Source: Opitutaceae bacterium
GTDB lineage: Bacteria; Verrucomicrobiota; Verrucomicrobiia; Opitutales; Opitutaceae
NCBI GenBank assembly: GCA_016795565.1
Contig: JAEUGW010000049.1
Span: forward strand, 1-64,000
DNA: 64,000 nt
Direction of reading: 5' to 3'
The notes below the pieces were generated by a model. That model saw nothing but the letters and a program-made list of their open reading frames with translations. It was not told the origin of the DNA and did no database searches. The translations under genes and the position numbers were made by a program. Within the stretch, counting starts at the first letter, position 1; every line of letters begins with the position of its first letter. This document shows, in pieces, positions 9,320 through 20,516 of the stretch.

Positions 9320-10345
9320 ATGGCCTATCCCGATTCACGGCCGCTGCGCATCCTGGTGATCCGCTACCGCTTCATCGGCGACACCGTGCTGGCCATCCCC
9401 ACCCTGCGCAACCTGCGCCGCGCCTTCCCGCACGCCAGGATCGATGTCCTGAGCGAGCCCGTCTCCGGCGACACCCTCGCCCTCTGCCCCTACAAGGACG
9501 AGTTGCTCTACTACGCTCCGCGCCTGCGGGGCGAGAAGAAGCGTGCGACGAAATTCCCCACCAGCCTCCTCGGCGCCGCAAAATTCCTCCGCGCCCGCCA
9601 CTACGACCGCTGCTACATCCTGCGGCGCTCCTTCTCGAGCGCCATCCTCCCGCTGCTGGCCGGCATACCGCACCGGGTCGGCTTTTCCACGGACGGCCGC
9701 TCCTGGCTGCTCAAGCGCAGCACGCCCTACGCGGACAAGCACGAGGTCGAGTGCTTCCTCGATGTCCTCCGCGCCGACGGCATTCCCGTCACCGACACGC
9801 ACAACGAGAACTGGACCGACCCGGCCACCGACCGGCGGGTCGCCTCGGCCCTGCCGCCGGGCCGGCGCCCGCGGGTCTTCATCTGCGCCAAATCCGTCGC
9901 GCCCGCCAAGGATTGGACGCCCGATCGCTTCGCGCAGCTCATCGTCTGGCTCGTCAACGAGCGGGGCTGCGAGGTTCACCTGTGCGATTCGCCGGGACTC
10001 GCGGGTTACTACGCGCAAATCCGCTCCGCCCTCCCCGCCGCCCTCGCGCGCGACTGGATCGACTGGAGCACCCAACTCACCATCAAGGAAACGGGATCGC
10101 TCTTCCGGCACATGGATCTCGCCATCGGCATCGACACCGGACTGCTCCATCTCGCCGCTTCCTTTCACGTCCCGATCGTCGCCCTCTTCGGCCCGCTGGA
10201 GCCGTGGCGCTGGCACCCGTGGGACACCCGCCACACCATCCTCCGGCCCGCCGACCTCACCGGACCGTGCCCGTTGGCGCGCCTGTCCGTCGCCGAGGTG
10301 CAGGCGGCCGCCGAGCCTTACCTCGCGGCCATCACCCCGTCATGA
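9320..10345 (+). CDS. Glycosyltransferase family 9
   Basis: Third GT9 enzyme of the cluster, 341 aa, on the opposite strand from the other two. It begins with RILVIRYRFIGDTVLAIPTL, the form seen in RfaF/WaaF-like proteins, and carries IGIDTGLLHLAASFHVPIVA plus FGPLEPWRWHPW near the C-terminus. The aspartate replaces the usual Asn-Asp-Ser triad (GIDTG for NDSG), so donor handling may differ. The stop overlaps the next gene by ATGA at 10342-10345. Confidence 0.86.
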   Translation: MAYPDSRPLRILVIRYRFIGDTVLAIPTLRNLRRAFPHARIDVLSEPVSGDTLALCPYKDELLYYAPRLRGEKKRATKFPTSLLGAAKFLRARHYDRCYILRRSFSSAILPLLAGIPHRVGFSTDGRSWLLKRSTPYADKHEVECFLDVLRADGIPVTDTHNENWTDPATDRRVASALPPGRRPRVFICAKSVAPAKDWTPDRFAQLIVWLVNERGCEVHLCDSPGLAGYYAQIRSALPAALARDWIDWSTQLTIKETGSLFRHMDLAIGIDTGLLHLAASFHVPIVALFGPLEPWRWHPWDTRHTILRPADLTGPCPLARLSVAEVQAAAEPYLAAITPS

Positions 10346-11436
10346 CCTCGCGGCCTCGCGTGCTTCATTTCGTCACCGGCGGCGGGTCCGGCGCGACCAA
10401 GGTCGCCCTCGAGCTCGCCTGCGGCCACCTGCGCTCCGGCCGCTACGAGCCGCTGCTCGTGTTGCGCCGCAAAAAGGCTCCCCTCCCCGCAGCCATGCAG
10501 GCGCAGATCGCCGCCACCGGTCTGCGCACGGCCTGGGTGGACGGCGGCTGGAAAGGGACGACCCTGCGCCAGCTCGCCGCGCTCATCGCCGATTTCCGCC
10601 CGCAAGTCTTCGCCGCCCACGGCAACAGCGAGCACCTCTGGGGCCGGCAGGCGGCCTTCGCCGCGAACGTTCCCGTCGTGCTGCACATCGAGCAGAACTG
10701 CGAGCGCTACCCGTTCTGGCGCCGCTGGGCCGCGCAGAAGCTTGCCCCCCGGACCACGGTCACGGTCTGCGTCTCCCACGGCGTCGCCGATCATGTCCGC
10801 CGTCTCGGCCTGGCCGGGCCGCGCCTCGAGGTCATCCACAACGGCGTCGAGGCCGCGCGCTATGCGGCCGGCGCGCCGCCCTTTGCCAGCCGCAGCCAGG
10901 ATATTGTGATGGTCGCCCGCTTCGCCCGACAAAAGGACCAGCCCACGCTCATCCGCGCGGCGAAGCGGCTCGTGGACTCGGGTTGGACGGGCAAGCTCAT
11001 CCTCGGCGGCGACGGCAAGGCCTCGCACCGCCGCGCCTGCGAGAAGCTCGCGGCCTCGCTCGGCCTCGCGGACCGCGTCGAGTTTCCGGGCCGGGTGACC
11101 AACGCCGCCGCGCTCTACCACCGCTGCCGCGCCGCCGTGCTCTCGACCCATTATGAAGGCCTGCCCCTGGTGCTTGTGGACTACATGGCCGCCGGCTGCG
11201 CCGCCATCGGCAGCGACGCGGCGGGCGTCAACGACGTCATCGAGCCGGGCGTCAATGGCTGGCGTTTCCCGCGCGGTGACGACGCCGCGCTGGCGGCCGC
11301 CCTCACGGAGGTGCTGGCCGGCGGCCCGGCGGTCAAGGCCATCGTCGCCCGCGCCCAGGCCGACGCCCCGGCGCGGTTTTCCCTGCAACGCATGATTGAT
11401 CGCTACGAGGCCCTGTTCGCGGAATTGCTGAGGTAG
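10342..11436 (+). CDS. Glycosyltransferase family 4
   Basis: 364-aa GT-B enzyme, predicted to extend the lipopolysaccharide core or another envelope glycan. Features: Gly-rich N-terminal loop HFVTGGGSGATKVALELA, the interdomain stretch VEVIHNGVEA-like segment (LEVIHNGVEAARY), and the GT4 donor-site pattern THYEGLPLVLVDYMAAG with the EX7E-type glutamates. The start overlaps the upstream GT9 stop. Its TAG stop codon lies within the border of a palindromic repeat (11433-11485), which may have replaced the original 3' end. Confidence 0.87.
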   Translation: MTSRPRVLHFVTGGGSGATKVALELACGHLRSGRYEPLLVLRRKKAPLPAAMQAQIAATGLRTAWVDGGWKGTTLRQLAALIADFRPQVFAAHGNSEHLWGRQAAFAANVPVVLHIEQNCERYPFWRRWAAQKLAPRTTVTVCVSHGVADHVRRLGLAGPRLEVIHNGVEAARYAAGAPPFASRSQDIVMVARFARQKDQPTLIRAAKRLVDSGWTGKLILGGDGKASHRRACEKLAASLGLADRVEFPGRVTNAAALYHRCRAAVLSTHYEGLPLVLVDYMAAGCAAIGSDAAGVNDVIEPGVNGWRFPRGDDAALAAALTEVLAGGPAVKAIVARAQADAPARFSLQRMIDRYEALFAELLR

Positions 11437-11485
11437 GCGCGTTGTCCCAACGCGCCGCGGCGGCTTAGGGACAAGCCGCCCTACC
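11433..11485. repeat. Double-hairpin palindromic repeat
   Basis: GTAG...CTAC borders enclose two perfect 8-bp hairpins, GGCGCGTT/AACGCGCC (11436-11456) and GGCGGCTT/AAGCCGCC (11459-11480), whose loops GTCCC and AGGGAC are also near complements. The stop codon of the GT4 gene is in the left border. The structure could slow transcription, but lacks a T-run. Confidence 0.75.
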
Positions 11486-11541
11486 ATTTTGCATTGCCGC
11501 TTCCGCTGCCACTTTCACTCTCCCCCTCACTCTTCCCACCT

Positions 11542-13344
<1,803 letters not shown>

Positions 13345-13445
13345 GCCCGGAGCGGATCAGATCAACCCCGGGAGAACCAACCCTGGCACCTGTCCAGTAA
13401 TCGGGAGTGAATCAGTTCGAGGTCGCCCTCTAGTCAACCCGGGCG

Positions 13446-14410
13446 TTAGAAATCAAACGACGCTGTGAAGGTATATGCGCGCGGGTTGATGTAGCGATAG
13501 AAAGACGGCGTTTCTTCACGGGCCGGCGACCTGAGGTTTCCATCCACGGGACGCTGGAGTGTGCGGTAATATATCGGCTTATCGTAATCGAGCAGGTTGG
13601 TAACAGTGAGACCGAGGTTGGCCTTCAGTTTCTTCTTGAGCCGAAGCTGATAGCCGAGCGTGAGCGTCACGAGATTGTAGGCGTCCGCGGTCACGACGTC
13701 GAAGGCGCTGACATTGGGGTTGTCGATAGCGTTGGAGGCATTGGACGGATCGACGATTGTGTCCGCGCCGCGATAACCGATAACCTGCTTGCCGCGGAAG
13801 TTGACACCGCCGCCCACGCGGAATCCGTTCAACACACCTAACCGAAAGCGATAGTCGGTGAAGAGGTTCGCGGTGTAGTAGTTGAGGTTGGTTTGTAGCT
13901 GGTCGCCTTGGACATTGTTACTGAGCTGGGTCTGGAGGTAGTTCCAGCCGGCCGCAGCGCTGGCGGCGTCAGCGTTAGTGGTGGAGGCGAAGTTATTGCT
14001 GTCAATCGTGACGTTGGTGGCGGCGAGCAGCTGGCGCAGCGAGGTGTCGTTCGCCACCATATAGGCAGTGAATTTCTTGGCGTTGCTGGTCTGATACGCA
14101 CGAGGAATGGCAGCATTGAAACTCACGCGCCAAGAGGGCGTGGGATTGGCGGTAGCTTCGAGTTCCCAGCCTTCATCACGCGAATCGCGCAGGTCGAAGA
14201 AGCGCGGGGCAGTGCTAAGCGTGCGCGTAAAAGTCGAGCCGGTCGGCAGCGGCACTTCGATGATGTTGTTCAGGTTAGTAGTATAGACCGCACCTGGATC
14301 GTAAACTTGGTTTTCCTGTTCGCCTTTGTAGTAGGAGAGGTTCAAACTGAGGTTGCCCAGCGGAGTATCGCCAAACAGATAGGCGTCCCCAAGCCGACGG
14401 GGCGGGATTG
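13446..14410 (-). pseudogene. TonB-dependent receptor, C-terminal fragment
   Basis: About the last 320 residues of an outer-membrane TonB-dependent receptor: repeated amphipathic strands, a line such as NLSYYKGEQENQVYDP, and the closing AYTFTASFDF with terminal phenylalanine expected of the last barrel strand. No plug domain, TonB box or signal peptide exists; upstream the frame runs as GDAYLFGDTPLGN and then meets sequence of an unrelated gene near 14390-14430. The only in-frame ATG (14345) is internal. This is a remnant left by a deletion or rearrangement. Local GC content is lower than in the flanking chromosome. Confidence 0.8.
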
Positions 14411-14817
14411 GTGCGTAGTGCCTGCACGTGCTGCCAGCCGAGCTTGAGCGAAAAAAGAATCTGGCTCAGCGTGAATTCAGCCACCGGAATGGCGTTGGCG
14501 ATGGCAGCGCTCACGACGATGATATTTCGCTCCAACAGCGGTGCCGCGAACGGTCGGATTGATCCGCCTGCATAAAAAACCGCTTTCAAATTGGGCAGAT
14601 AGGCCAGTTCCTCCTCCGTCAATTCCGGCATGCCCCAAGTAGAGAAGATTGCGTCCACGTTGGCGAGGAGCGTGGCGTGCGCCGATAGTTGAGCGCGATC
14701 AAGTGCCTGTGGTGCAAGCGGAATGATCCGGGCTAGGCGAGCCCGCTGGGCCGGCGACCAGACTTGGGCGAGCGCGCGGGGGTTATCAGAAAGAAGGATG
14801 CCTTGGTGGGCTAACAT
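14411..14817 (-). pseudogene. 2-hydroxyacid dehydrogenase, N-terminal fragment
   Basis: Reading from ATG 14817, the product resembles the N-terminal catalytic part of a D-isomer-specific 2-hydroxyacid dehydrogenase: DAIFSTWGMPELTEEELA, then LKAVFYAGGSIRPFAAPLLE and AAIANAIPVAEFTLSQIL. It stops being recognisable shortly after SLKLGWQHVQALR, before the NAD-binding Rossmann fold, where TonB-receptor sequence begins in another frame. The remaining codons to 14275 are out-of-frame receptor sequence. Non-functional remnant. Confidence 0.72.
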
Positions 14818-15164
14818 GTTTGGGAAAATGGGGTGCGATTTCCGGCTTCCGTTTGCTACAAGGGAGGAAGAAATCTCATAGTGATTCACGGACAATTAAT
14901 CGCACCCGCCCTCGTAGCTTCACGACAGAAAGAAACCGCCAGAATCTAAATCTCATACCATGGTGCCGGAAGGGCGTTCTTGAATACACTGGTATCCTTG
15001 CGCGCATCTCACCGAAAAATTCGCCGTCTCGTAGCGAGGTGGGGGCCGACACGACAAGCCGAAGATGACTTGAACGTGAGCCCTACCCTGCGACGAACGG
15101 CGGCGAACAGCTCAAAAGGGGCCCAGTCTTCACCGTGAAAAGAAGCCGCGAGAAAGATTCCCCT

Positions 15165-16133
15165 TCAATGTTGTGCCACATCACGAGCACAACGAAATCC
15201 GAGATTGGTCGTGCTGCTATCCGGAGTGTTACTGCTCCGGGCGTCAACCCGGTAGCGGTTGCAATAACTTGCGTGGCAGAGATAGGAGCCTCCGCGCATG
15301 ACGCGGCGATCACCGCATAAAGGCCCGAGAGGGTTTTCCTCGGGCGAATGCCGATAATAGTCCGGGGAAAAGTAATCCCAGCACCATTCCCACACGTTGC
15401 CGGTCATGTTATAGATACGAAATCCATTGGCCGAAAAGCTTCTAGCCGGAGCCGTTCCGAAGTAGCCATCGGCTTGAGTGTTGTGCAATGGGAACTCGCC
15501 CTGCCAGACATTCATCCGGTGTTTGCCATTGGGCTCCAGTTCTTCTCCCCAAGGAAACCGATGGCCGGGGCCGAGGCCACCTCGAGCGGCACATTCCCAC
15601 TCGGCTTCCGTTGGGAGCCGTTTGCCCGCCCATTGGCAATAAGCTTGGGCATCCGTCCAGGAAACCTGCACGACCGGATGCTTCCAGCGATTCTTGATGT
15701 TGGATCCCCTCCCCTCCGGATGTCGCCAAGTAGCCCCATCGAGACGACACCACCACTCGCTTCCTTGGACAAAAAGTCGCCCAATTTGCTCAATCTCGGA
15801 TCTAGCCAGATGGCCGATAAAAACAAAAGACCATCCGATACGCTCAGCCTCGGTCTTATAACCAGTGGCGTTTACGAAAGCGTTGAACTGCTCGTTCGTA
15901 ACGGTCGTCTCATCCAACCAAAATGGAGAAAGCCGCACCCGGTGAACCGGGCCTTCGCCATCCCCTGGAAAACCGTAACTCCGATCGTTGCCCATGAGAA
16001 ACTCACCTCCTGCAATCAGCTGCATACCCTCCGTAGAACCCAAGATCGTCCGGGCGAAAATTATATCCGCGCAAATGGCAGCATCGGGCTTCGGAACCCG
16101 CGATTCGGGTGTGCAACATGCTTTCCCGTTCAT
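15165..16133 (-). CDS. Formylglycine-generating enzyme family protein (SUMF1-like)
   Basis: 322-aa FGE-sulfatase-domain protein. True formylglycine-generating enzymes oxidise an active-site Cys of type I sulfatases to formylglycine. The family N-terminal motif GGEFLMGNDR, the central LPTEAEWECAARGG, and the C-terminal GGSYLCHASYCNRYRV are present; the two cysteines of this last motif match the catalytic pair of SUMF1, and NTPDSSTTNLGFRCA follows. Those residues argue for a real FGE, not one of the many diverged homologues. No signal peptide. No sulfatase gene is in the window, so targets are elsewhere. It sits alone in a lower-GC patch. Confidence 0.88.
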   Translation of the reverse strand: MNGKACCTPESRVPKPDAAICADIIFARTILGSTEGMQLIAGGEFLMGNDRSYGFPGDGEGPVHRVRLSPFWLDETTVTNEQFNAFVNATGYKTEAERIGWSFVFIGHLARSEIEQIGRLFVQGSEWWCRLDGATWRHPEGRGSNIKNRWKHPVVQVSWTDAQAYCQWAGKRLPTEAEWECAARGGLGPGHRFPWGEELEPNGKHRMNVWQGEFPLHNTQADGYFGTAPARSFSANGFRIYNMTGNVWEWCWDYFSPDYYRHSPEENPLGPLCGDRRVMRGGSYLCHASYCNRYRVDARSSNTPDSSTTNLGFRCARDVAQH

Positions 16134-16556
16134 AATAATAACAAAATCAGGAGAGTGAAGTGGACTCCGTTGGTTGACAGCGAGGACGGGTGATTAAGAT
16201 ATAATGCTCGCTAGCCGGGCAAGCGGATTGGTCGCGCCCGAGGACAGGAGCCGAAGAGCTTGCCGCACGGAGCGAGCAATCCGTAGGGGTGATCATTGGT
16301 TGACGGCCTCAGGCGCGGTGGCGCGGCAGGCTTCGCCGGGCACGTCACCGGCATGCGCGATATGCGGCCGACGTTCGTTGTAGAAGCCCCGAGCGGACGT
16401 GGTCAGCCAGTAGGTGCGACAAGTGGCGCTGAGCGGACAGGGTCAGCTTCGCGCGCTTGTTTTCACCAAGGCTGCCTTTGCTTCACCGCGCAGGCCATGA
16501 CGGCGGCGATCATTTTGAGGGCAATGCGGTTGACGGCCTTCCGCCGGGCAAACTGG
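16134..16556. other. Intergenic debris region
   Basis: 423 bp between the FGE gene and the VapC-like gene. It contains the IS3-type transposase tail described separately, two direct repeats of GAGCGGAC-x-x-GGTCAG type near 16391 and 16433, and a minus-strand stretch (about 16470-16560) that translates as a basic ARRKAVNRIALKMIAAVMAC peptide ending at a stop, likely another gene remnant. No intact gene seen. Confidence 0.5.
16293..16385 (-). pseudogene. IS3-type transposase C-terminal remnant
   Basis: A 30-codon minus-strand stretch ending in TGA reads FYNERRPHIAHAGDVPGEA, matching the C-terminal YNERRPH...TPAE signature of IS3/IS481-family DDE transposases. Nothing upstream in frame continues the integrase core. 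It marks past insertion-sequence activity beside the decayed patch. Confidence 0.6.
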
Positions 16557-16955
16557 TCAGCGCCAGTCGAAGACCGTCAGGCCCGCCACCTGGGCAAAGT
16601 GCGAGTCGCGCGTGGCCAGCGGCAAACCGTGCTCCAGCGCTAACGCGGCGATCCAAACATCATTTTCCGGCAGGGGCGTGCCGGCCGCCTTCAAGGCCGC
16701 TTTGATCCGCCCATACTCCGCCGCGGTGCGCGCGGTCGGCAGCAGCAAGGTCGCGCTTTCCATGAACGTCCGCACCGCCTCGCGCTGCCGTTCCGGCGGC
16801 GTGGCCAGATTCACCCCATACTCCAGTTCGCCCAGGACGATGAGCGGCACCAGCAGTTCCTCCGCACCACGCAGCCGTTCCTTCAAGCCGGGCACGCGGC
16901 GCAACACCGCCACGACCACCGAGGTGTCAACCACGACTTTACCAGTCGCGGACAT
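16557..16955 (-). CDS. vapC: PIN domain toxin, VapC family
   Basis: 132-aa PIN-domain ribonuclease, predicted toxin that cleaves RNA. The conserved acidic residues are visible: VVVDTSV near the N-terminus, LGELEYG, the ENDVWIAA aspartate and TRDSHF close to the C-terminus. It overlaps the upstream small gene (16939-17157) by 17 bp, the usual antitoxin-first arrangement. The specific RNA target is unknown. It borders insertion-sequence debris, suggesting acquisition by transfer. Confidence 0.87.
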   Translation of the reverse strand: MSATGKVVVDTSVVVAVLRRVPGLKERLRGAEELLVPLIVLGELEYGVNLATPPERQREAVRTFMESATLLLPTARTAAEYGRIKAALKAAGTPLPENDVWIAALALEHGLPLATRDSHFAQVAGLTVFDWR

Positions 16956-17157
16956 CGATCTTTTCGCAACCTTCCTCGATGACGCGCTCCAACTCCGCGC
17001 CTTCCTCGTCCGTCAAGATTCCGGCGCTGCGCTCCAACGCGGCCAGACGCTCGGCGCGCGCCCCCTCGCGCAGGCCGTGGATCAACGCCGCCGCCTCCGC
17101 CAGCTTGGGCGGCGGCAGGGTCTTCAGTTCCTCGAAGATCATTTCCAGCGTGCTCAC
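16939..17157 (-). CDS. Probable VapB-type antitoxin
   Basis: 72-aa acidic helical protein beginning MSTLEMIFEELKTLPPPKL and containing a Leu/Glu-rich C-terminal part that could wrap around the PIN toxin. The overlap with vapC and gene order support the antitoxin role; no clear AbrB or RHH DNA-binding fold is visible, so regulation of its own promoter is uncertain. Confidence 0.7.
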   Translation of the reverse strand: MSTLEMIFEELKTLPPPKLAEAAALIHGLREGARAERLAALERSAGILTDEEGAELERVIEEGCEKIDVRDW

Positions 17158-17330
17158 GCCGGCACCTTACCCGCCCCGCCCGGCCCCGCAAGCCCGGTTT
17201 GGATGTCCGGCTTCGTCGGCCGGGCGCAGTCAAATGGGTCTGCCGCAAAATGCTGTCACGTAGGTTGCGTTGACCGAAGGCATTGCCCGACGCGTCTCCG
17301 CCAAAGGGTCTGAGGTGATATTCAAACAGA

Positions 17331-17359
17331 AAGCCCGTCCTCACTTGGAGAACGGGCTT
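17331..17359 (-). terminator. Rho-independent terminator of tRNA-Asp
   Basis: Perfect 8-bp stem AAGCCCGT (17331-17338) / ACGGGCTT (17352-17359), followed on the minus strand by TTTCTGTTT. It starts 5 bp beyond the tRNA-Asp 3' end and fits termination of that transcript. Confidence 0.75.
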
Positions 17360-17364
17360 CAAAC

Positions 17365-17441
17365 TGGCGGGATGGACGAGACTCGAACTCGCGACCTTCT
17401 GCGTGACAGGCAGACGCTCTAACCAACTGAGCTACCACCCC
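17365..17441 (-). tRNA. tRNA-Asp (GUC)
   Basis: 77-nt cloverleaf with 7-bp acceptor GGGGTGG/CCATCCC (one G-T pair), anticodon loop CTGTCAC giving anticodon GTC, T-loop TTCGAGT, discriminator G and an encoded CCA. Followed by an intrinsic terminator. Confidence 0.95.
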
Positions 17442-17495
17442 GGAAAACGGCTAAGAGGCCGAATGCTTTGCAGGCTGTCAAGCGCGCTTTGAAAA

Positions 17496-18446
17496 TCATC
17501 TGACCGTCCATTCTTGGAAGAATTTCCGCGCGTCCTGGCGGTCCTTTTCGATCTGGGCCCGCAATTCCTCCACGCTGCCGAACTTGCTCTCCGGCCGGAG
17601 GAAATGAAGCCATTTGACCGTCAACTTGTCGCCATACGTGAGCGGTGAGGGCTCCAGCAAATGCACTTCCAGCAGCGGCCGGGTCGTCTGCTCCACGGTG
17701 GGCCGCAGGCCGTAGTTGGCCACGCCCTGCAGGGACTGGTTCCGGGGGCTCGAAACCTCCACCGCATACACCCCGTAGGCGGGTTTCAGCTCGGGCTCCC
17801 AGGCCAGATTGAGGGTGGGAAAGCCGATCGTGCGGCCGAGTTGGCGGCCCGGCACCACCACGCCTTCGGCAAAATAGGCATAACCCAGCAGGGCGTTCGC
17901 CTCCGCGATGGCGCCGGCCACGAGCAGATTCCGGATGCGCGAACTGCTGATCACCGCACCCAGATCGCTCGACTGCGGGGTGCTGAAAACCGCCACGCCC
18001 GCCTTGCGCCCCTCCTCGCGCAGAAGGGCAATATCCCCGGCCCGGTCCCGGCCGAAGCGCCAGTTCTCCCCCACGTAAACCGCGGCGAGGTGCGGCAGGT
18101 GCCGGCGCAGGAACGCCACGAACCCGCGCGCCTCGATCGCGGCGAACTCGCGCGAGAACGTCTGCTCGATGATGAAATCCAGCCCGAGCCGCCCCAGCAC
18201 CGCGCGTTTCATTGCGGGCGTCATCAGGAGCCGGGTGGGATTCTCCGGCCGGAACACCGCGCTGGGATGCGGCCAGAACGTCAGCACGCCGGCCAGACCG
18301 CCGTCCTGACGGGCCGCGCGGACAGCGGCGTCGATCACCGCCTGGTGCCCGCGGTGGACGCCGTCAAAAATCCCGATGGCCAGGTGCAGGGGTTTCGCCG
18401 GCAGCGCCGCGCGCTCGAGACCGGCGAACTGGAGCAGCGCGCTCAC
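17496..18446 (-). CDS. ribF: Bifunctional riboflavin kinase/FAD synthetase
   Basis: Makes FMN from riboflavin and then FAD. The 316-aa protein has the N-terminal nucleotidyltransferase signature [16 protein letters not shown], the [13 protein letters not shown] segment, and the C-terminal flavokinase motif [11 protein letters not shown]. Length fits bacterial RibF. Its start overlaps the truB stop by 4 bp (18443-18446), so it is the distal gene of the nusA-infB-rbfA-nrnA-truB-ribF operon, a widely conserved order. Confidence 0.95.
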   Translation of the reverse strand: MSALLQFAGLERAALPAKPLHLAIGIFDGVHRGHQAVIDAAVRAARQDGGLAGVLTFWPHPSAVFRPENPTRLLMTPAMKRAVLGRLGLDFIIEQTFSREFAAIEARGFVAFLRRHLPHLAAVYVGENWRFGRDRAGDIALLREEGRKAGVAVFSTPQSSDLGAVISSSRIRNLLVAGAIAEANALLGYAYFAEGVVVPGRQLGRTIGFPTLNLAWEPELKPAYGVYAVEVSSPRNQSLQGVANYGLRPTVEQTTRPLLEVHLLEPSPLTYGDKLTVKWLHFLRPESKFGSVEELRAQIEKDRQDARKFFQEWTVR

Positions 18447-19171
18447 TGGGCCACGCGGGGCGCCGCCTCGTGGGTGGGAATCAGGCGCTTCTCAATTTCG
18501 GGGAGGGACAGCTTCTCGATCTCGTCCAGCGGCAGGCACTGGGCGATCTTGAACTGGCCGCTGCCCGTGCGCCGCAGCGCCGACAGGTGCGCGCCGCAGC
18601 CGAGCTTCTGGCCGAGATCGTGCGCGACGGTGCGCACATAGGTGCCCTTCGTGCAATGCAGGTCAAAAGTCAGCTTCGGCGGCGCGAACGCCAGCAGGTC
18701 AAACGAAGTCACCCGGATAAAGCGCGGCTCGCGCTCCACCACCTCGCCCTTGCGGGCCAGTTGGTAGAGTTTCACGCCGTCCACCTTGATGGCGGAGTGC
18801 ATCGGGGGCGTCTGGTATTGGTCGCCCAGGAAGGTTTTCATGGCCGCGCGCACCGCGGCTTCCGTCAACTCGGGCACGGGGCGCGTCTCCATGACCTCGC
18901 CCTCGGCGTCCTGGGAATCGGTGATGACGCCGAGCGTGGCTTCGCCCTCGTAGCTCTTGTCCACGCTCATCAGGTATTGGGAGATGCGGGTCGCCTTGCC
19001 GATGAGCATCACGAGCACGCCGGTCGCCATCGGGTCGAGCGTGCCGGCATGGCCGATCTTCTTCATCTGCAGCTTGCGGCGCAGCCGGTAAACCACGTCG
19101 TGCGACGTGAGGCCCGTCGGCTTGTCCACGAGCAGCACCCCCTCGATTTCCCTGGGCGGCTGGAGACTCAT
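18443..19171 (-). CDS. truB: tRNA pseudouridine(55) synthase TruB
   Basis: Isomerises U55 in the T-loop of tRNAs. The 242-aa protein has the N-terminal [17 protein letters not shown] motif and the catalytic aspartate in [18 protein letters not shown] little short at the C-terminus compared with E. coli TruB (no PUA domain seen), as in many bacteria. Overlaps nrnA and ribF by 4 bp on each side. Confidence 0.95.
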   Translation of the reverse strand: MSLQPPREIEGVLLVDKPTGLTSHDVVYRLRRKLQMKKIGHAGTLDPMATGVLVMLIGKATRISQYLMSVDKSYEGEATLGVITDSQDAEGEVMETRPVPELTEAAVRAAMKTFLGDQYQTPPMHSAIKVDGVKLYQLARKGEVVEREPRFIRVTSFDLLAFAPPKLTFDLHCTKGTYVRTVAHDLGQKLGCGAHLSALRRTGSGQFKIAQCLPLDEIEKLSLPEIEKRLIPTHEAAPRVAQ

Positions 19172-20166
19172 TGCCGGATGGCATCCACCTCGGCCAGCCG
19201 GCGGCCGAGCGCCGCCACCAGCTGCGGGTAAAACTCCGCCAGGGTCGCGGGATAGTTCAGCCCGGCGGCATTGGCGTGGCCGCCGCCGTTGAACTGGCTG
19301 GCGACCGTGTCGATGCGGTAGGAGCTGTGCGTGGCGCGCAGGCTGGCCTTCATCATGCCGGGTCGCTCCTCAATCAGCACCCCCACCTCCACTCCCTCGA
19401 TGGAACGGGCGTAGTCCACCAGGCCCTCGGTGTCCTCGACCGTGGCGCCGACCTGCTCGAAGATGCCGGCCGGGAGGATGCCGATGCAGGCGCGGCCCTC
19501 GCACTCGAATTTGAGCGAGGAGAGGTAGTGCTCCAGGAGCTTCAGCTTGCCGACGGATTCGCGCTCGAAGAGCTCCTGCCCGGCCCGTGCGGGGCTGGCG
19601 CCGCGGGCCACCAGCTCGGCGCAGAGTTGGAAAACGCGCTTCGAGGTCGAGGGAAAGCGGAACTGGCCGGTGTCAGTCATGATGCCGGTGTAGAGGGCCT
19701 GCGCGGTGGTGGCGTCGAAGGCGATGTCCGCATCGAGGAACACGCCGGCCAGCACCTCCGCCGTGGCGGCCGAGCCGGTGTCCACGAAGTTGCGCTTGGC
19801 GAAGCCGACATTGGAGACGTGGTGGTCAAAGCAGGCCTGCGGCGCCGGATAGAGCGCCTTGACCTTCTCCCCCGCCCGCCCGTGGTCCGCGCAGTCCGTG
19901 AACAGCGCGAGCCGGTCGCCGGCGGGCAGCTCGTCGCGCTGGAAAAAAGGCGTGTCCCCGATCAGGAACTTGATGCGGCGGGGCACCGGATCCGGATTCA
20001 TGCACACCGCGTCGATGCCCTGCGAACGCAGCACGCGGCAGAGGCCGACCTGGGAGCCGATGCAATCGCCGTCCGGCCGCTGGTGGCCGATGACGACAGC
20101 CTGCCGTCCCTGCAACTCGTGGAGCAGGACGGCAAAGCGGCCGGCAAATTTCGTGTAGTGGTTCAC
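19168..20166 (-). CDS. nrnA: DHH-family phosphoesterase, NrnA-like oligoribonuclease/pAp phosphatase
   Basis: 332-aa phosphoesterase predicted to degrade short RNA oligonucleotides and dephosphorylate pAp. Metal-site motifs are [21 protein letters not shown] and [11 protein letters not shown]; the DHHA1 substrate motif [11 protein letters not shown] is near the C-terminus. It sits between rbfA and truB with 4-bp overlaps, the same position it holds in many Firmicutes and other phyla. Confidence 0.9.
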   Translation of the reverse strand: MNHYTKFAGRFAVLLHELQGRQAVVIGHQRPDGDCIGSQVGLCRVLRSQGIDAVCMNPDPVPRRIKFLIGDTPFFQRDELPAGDRLALFTDCADHGRAGEKVKALYPAPQACFDHHVSNVGFAKRNFVDTGSAATAEVLAGVFLDADIAFDATTAQALYTGIMTDTGQFRFPSTSKRVFQLCAELVARGASPARAGQELFERESVGKLKLLEHYLSSLKFECEGRACIGILPAGIFEQVGATVEDTEGLVDYARSIEGVEVGVLIEERPGMMKASLRATHSSYRIDTVASQFNGGGHANAAGLNYPATLAEFYPQLVAALGRRLAEVDAIRQ

Positions 20167-20513
20167 GGGGACTTGGTTTCGCGGTCGATCTCGCCGAGCA
20201 GGGTCTCGATCCGCAGCGTGCGCGGCGCATGGTTGTCATGCACAAAGGCCAGCAGCGGCACGTGGCGGATGATGACGTTTTTCGCCAGCATCTCGCGGAT
20301 CTCGTCGCGGTGCTTGACCAGCCATTTGCCGGCCGCGGCGGCCTCGGCCGGAGCACCCAGCACCGTGTAAAAGATCTTGGCCTCGCGCAGGTCACCGGTG
20401 ATTTCGACGCCGGTGATGGTGATGCCCACGGTCTCGGCGCCGTGCTTCCTGCGGAGGTGCGCGCTGATCTCGCGCTGCATCAGCTCGTTGACGCGGAGGA
20501 GGCGGTTGCTCAT
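20163..20513 (-). CDS. rbfA: Ribosome-binding factor A
   Basis: 116-aa KH-like protein needed for late 30S maturation and 16S rRNA processing, and for cold adaptation. It begins MSNRLLRVNELMQREISAHL and contains the ITGVEITGDLREAKIFYTVLG core of the family. The stop overlaps the nrnA start; a repeat-filled gap of 106 bp separates it from infB upstream. Confidence 0.93.
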   Translation of the reverse strand: MSNRLLRVNELMQREISAHLRRKHGAETVGITITGVEITGDLREAKIFYTVLGAPAEAAAAGKWLVKHRDEIREMLAKNVIIRHVPLLAFVHDNHAPRTLRIETLLGEIDRETKSP

Positions 20514-20516
20514 CGG

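Noticed and set aside
11433-11485. Rho-independent terminators
   Set aside because: Both hairpins are strong but no T-tract follows on either strand, and the borders match the dispersed repeat family.
11494-11541. TTG start for the ABC ATPase
   Set aside because: It would add a Pro/Leu-rich run not seen in the family; GTG 11542 gives a natural N-terminus.
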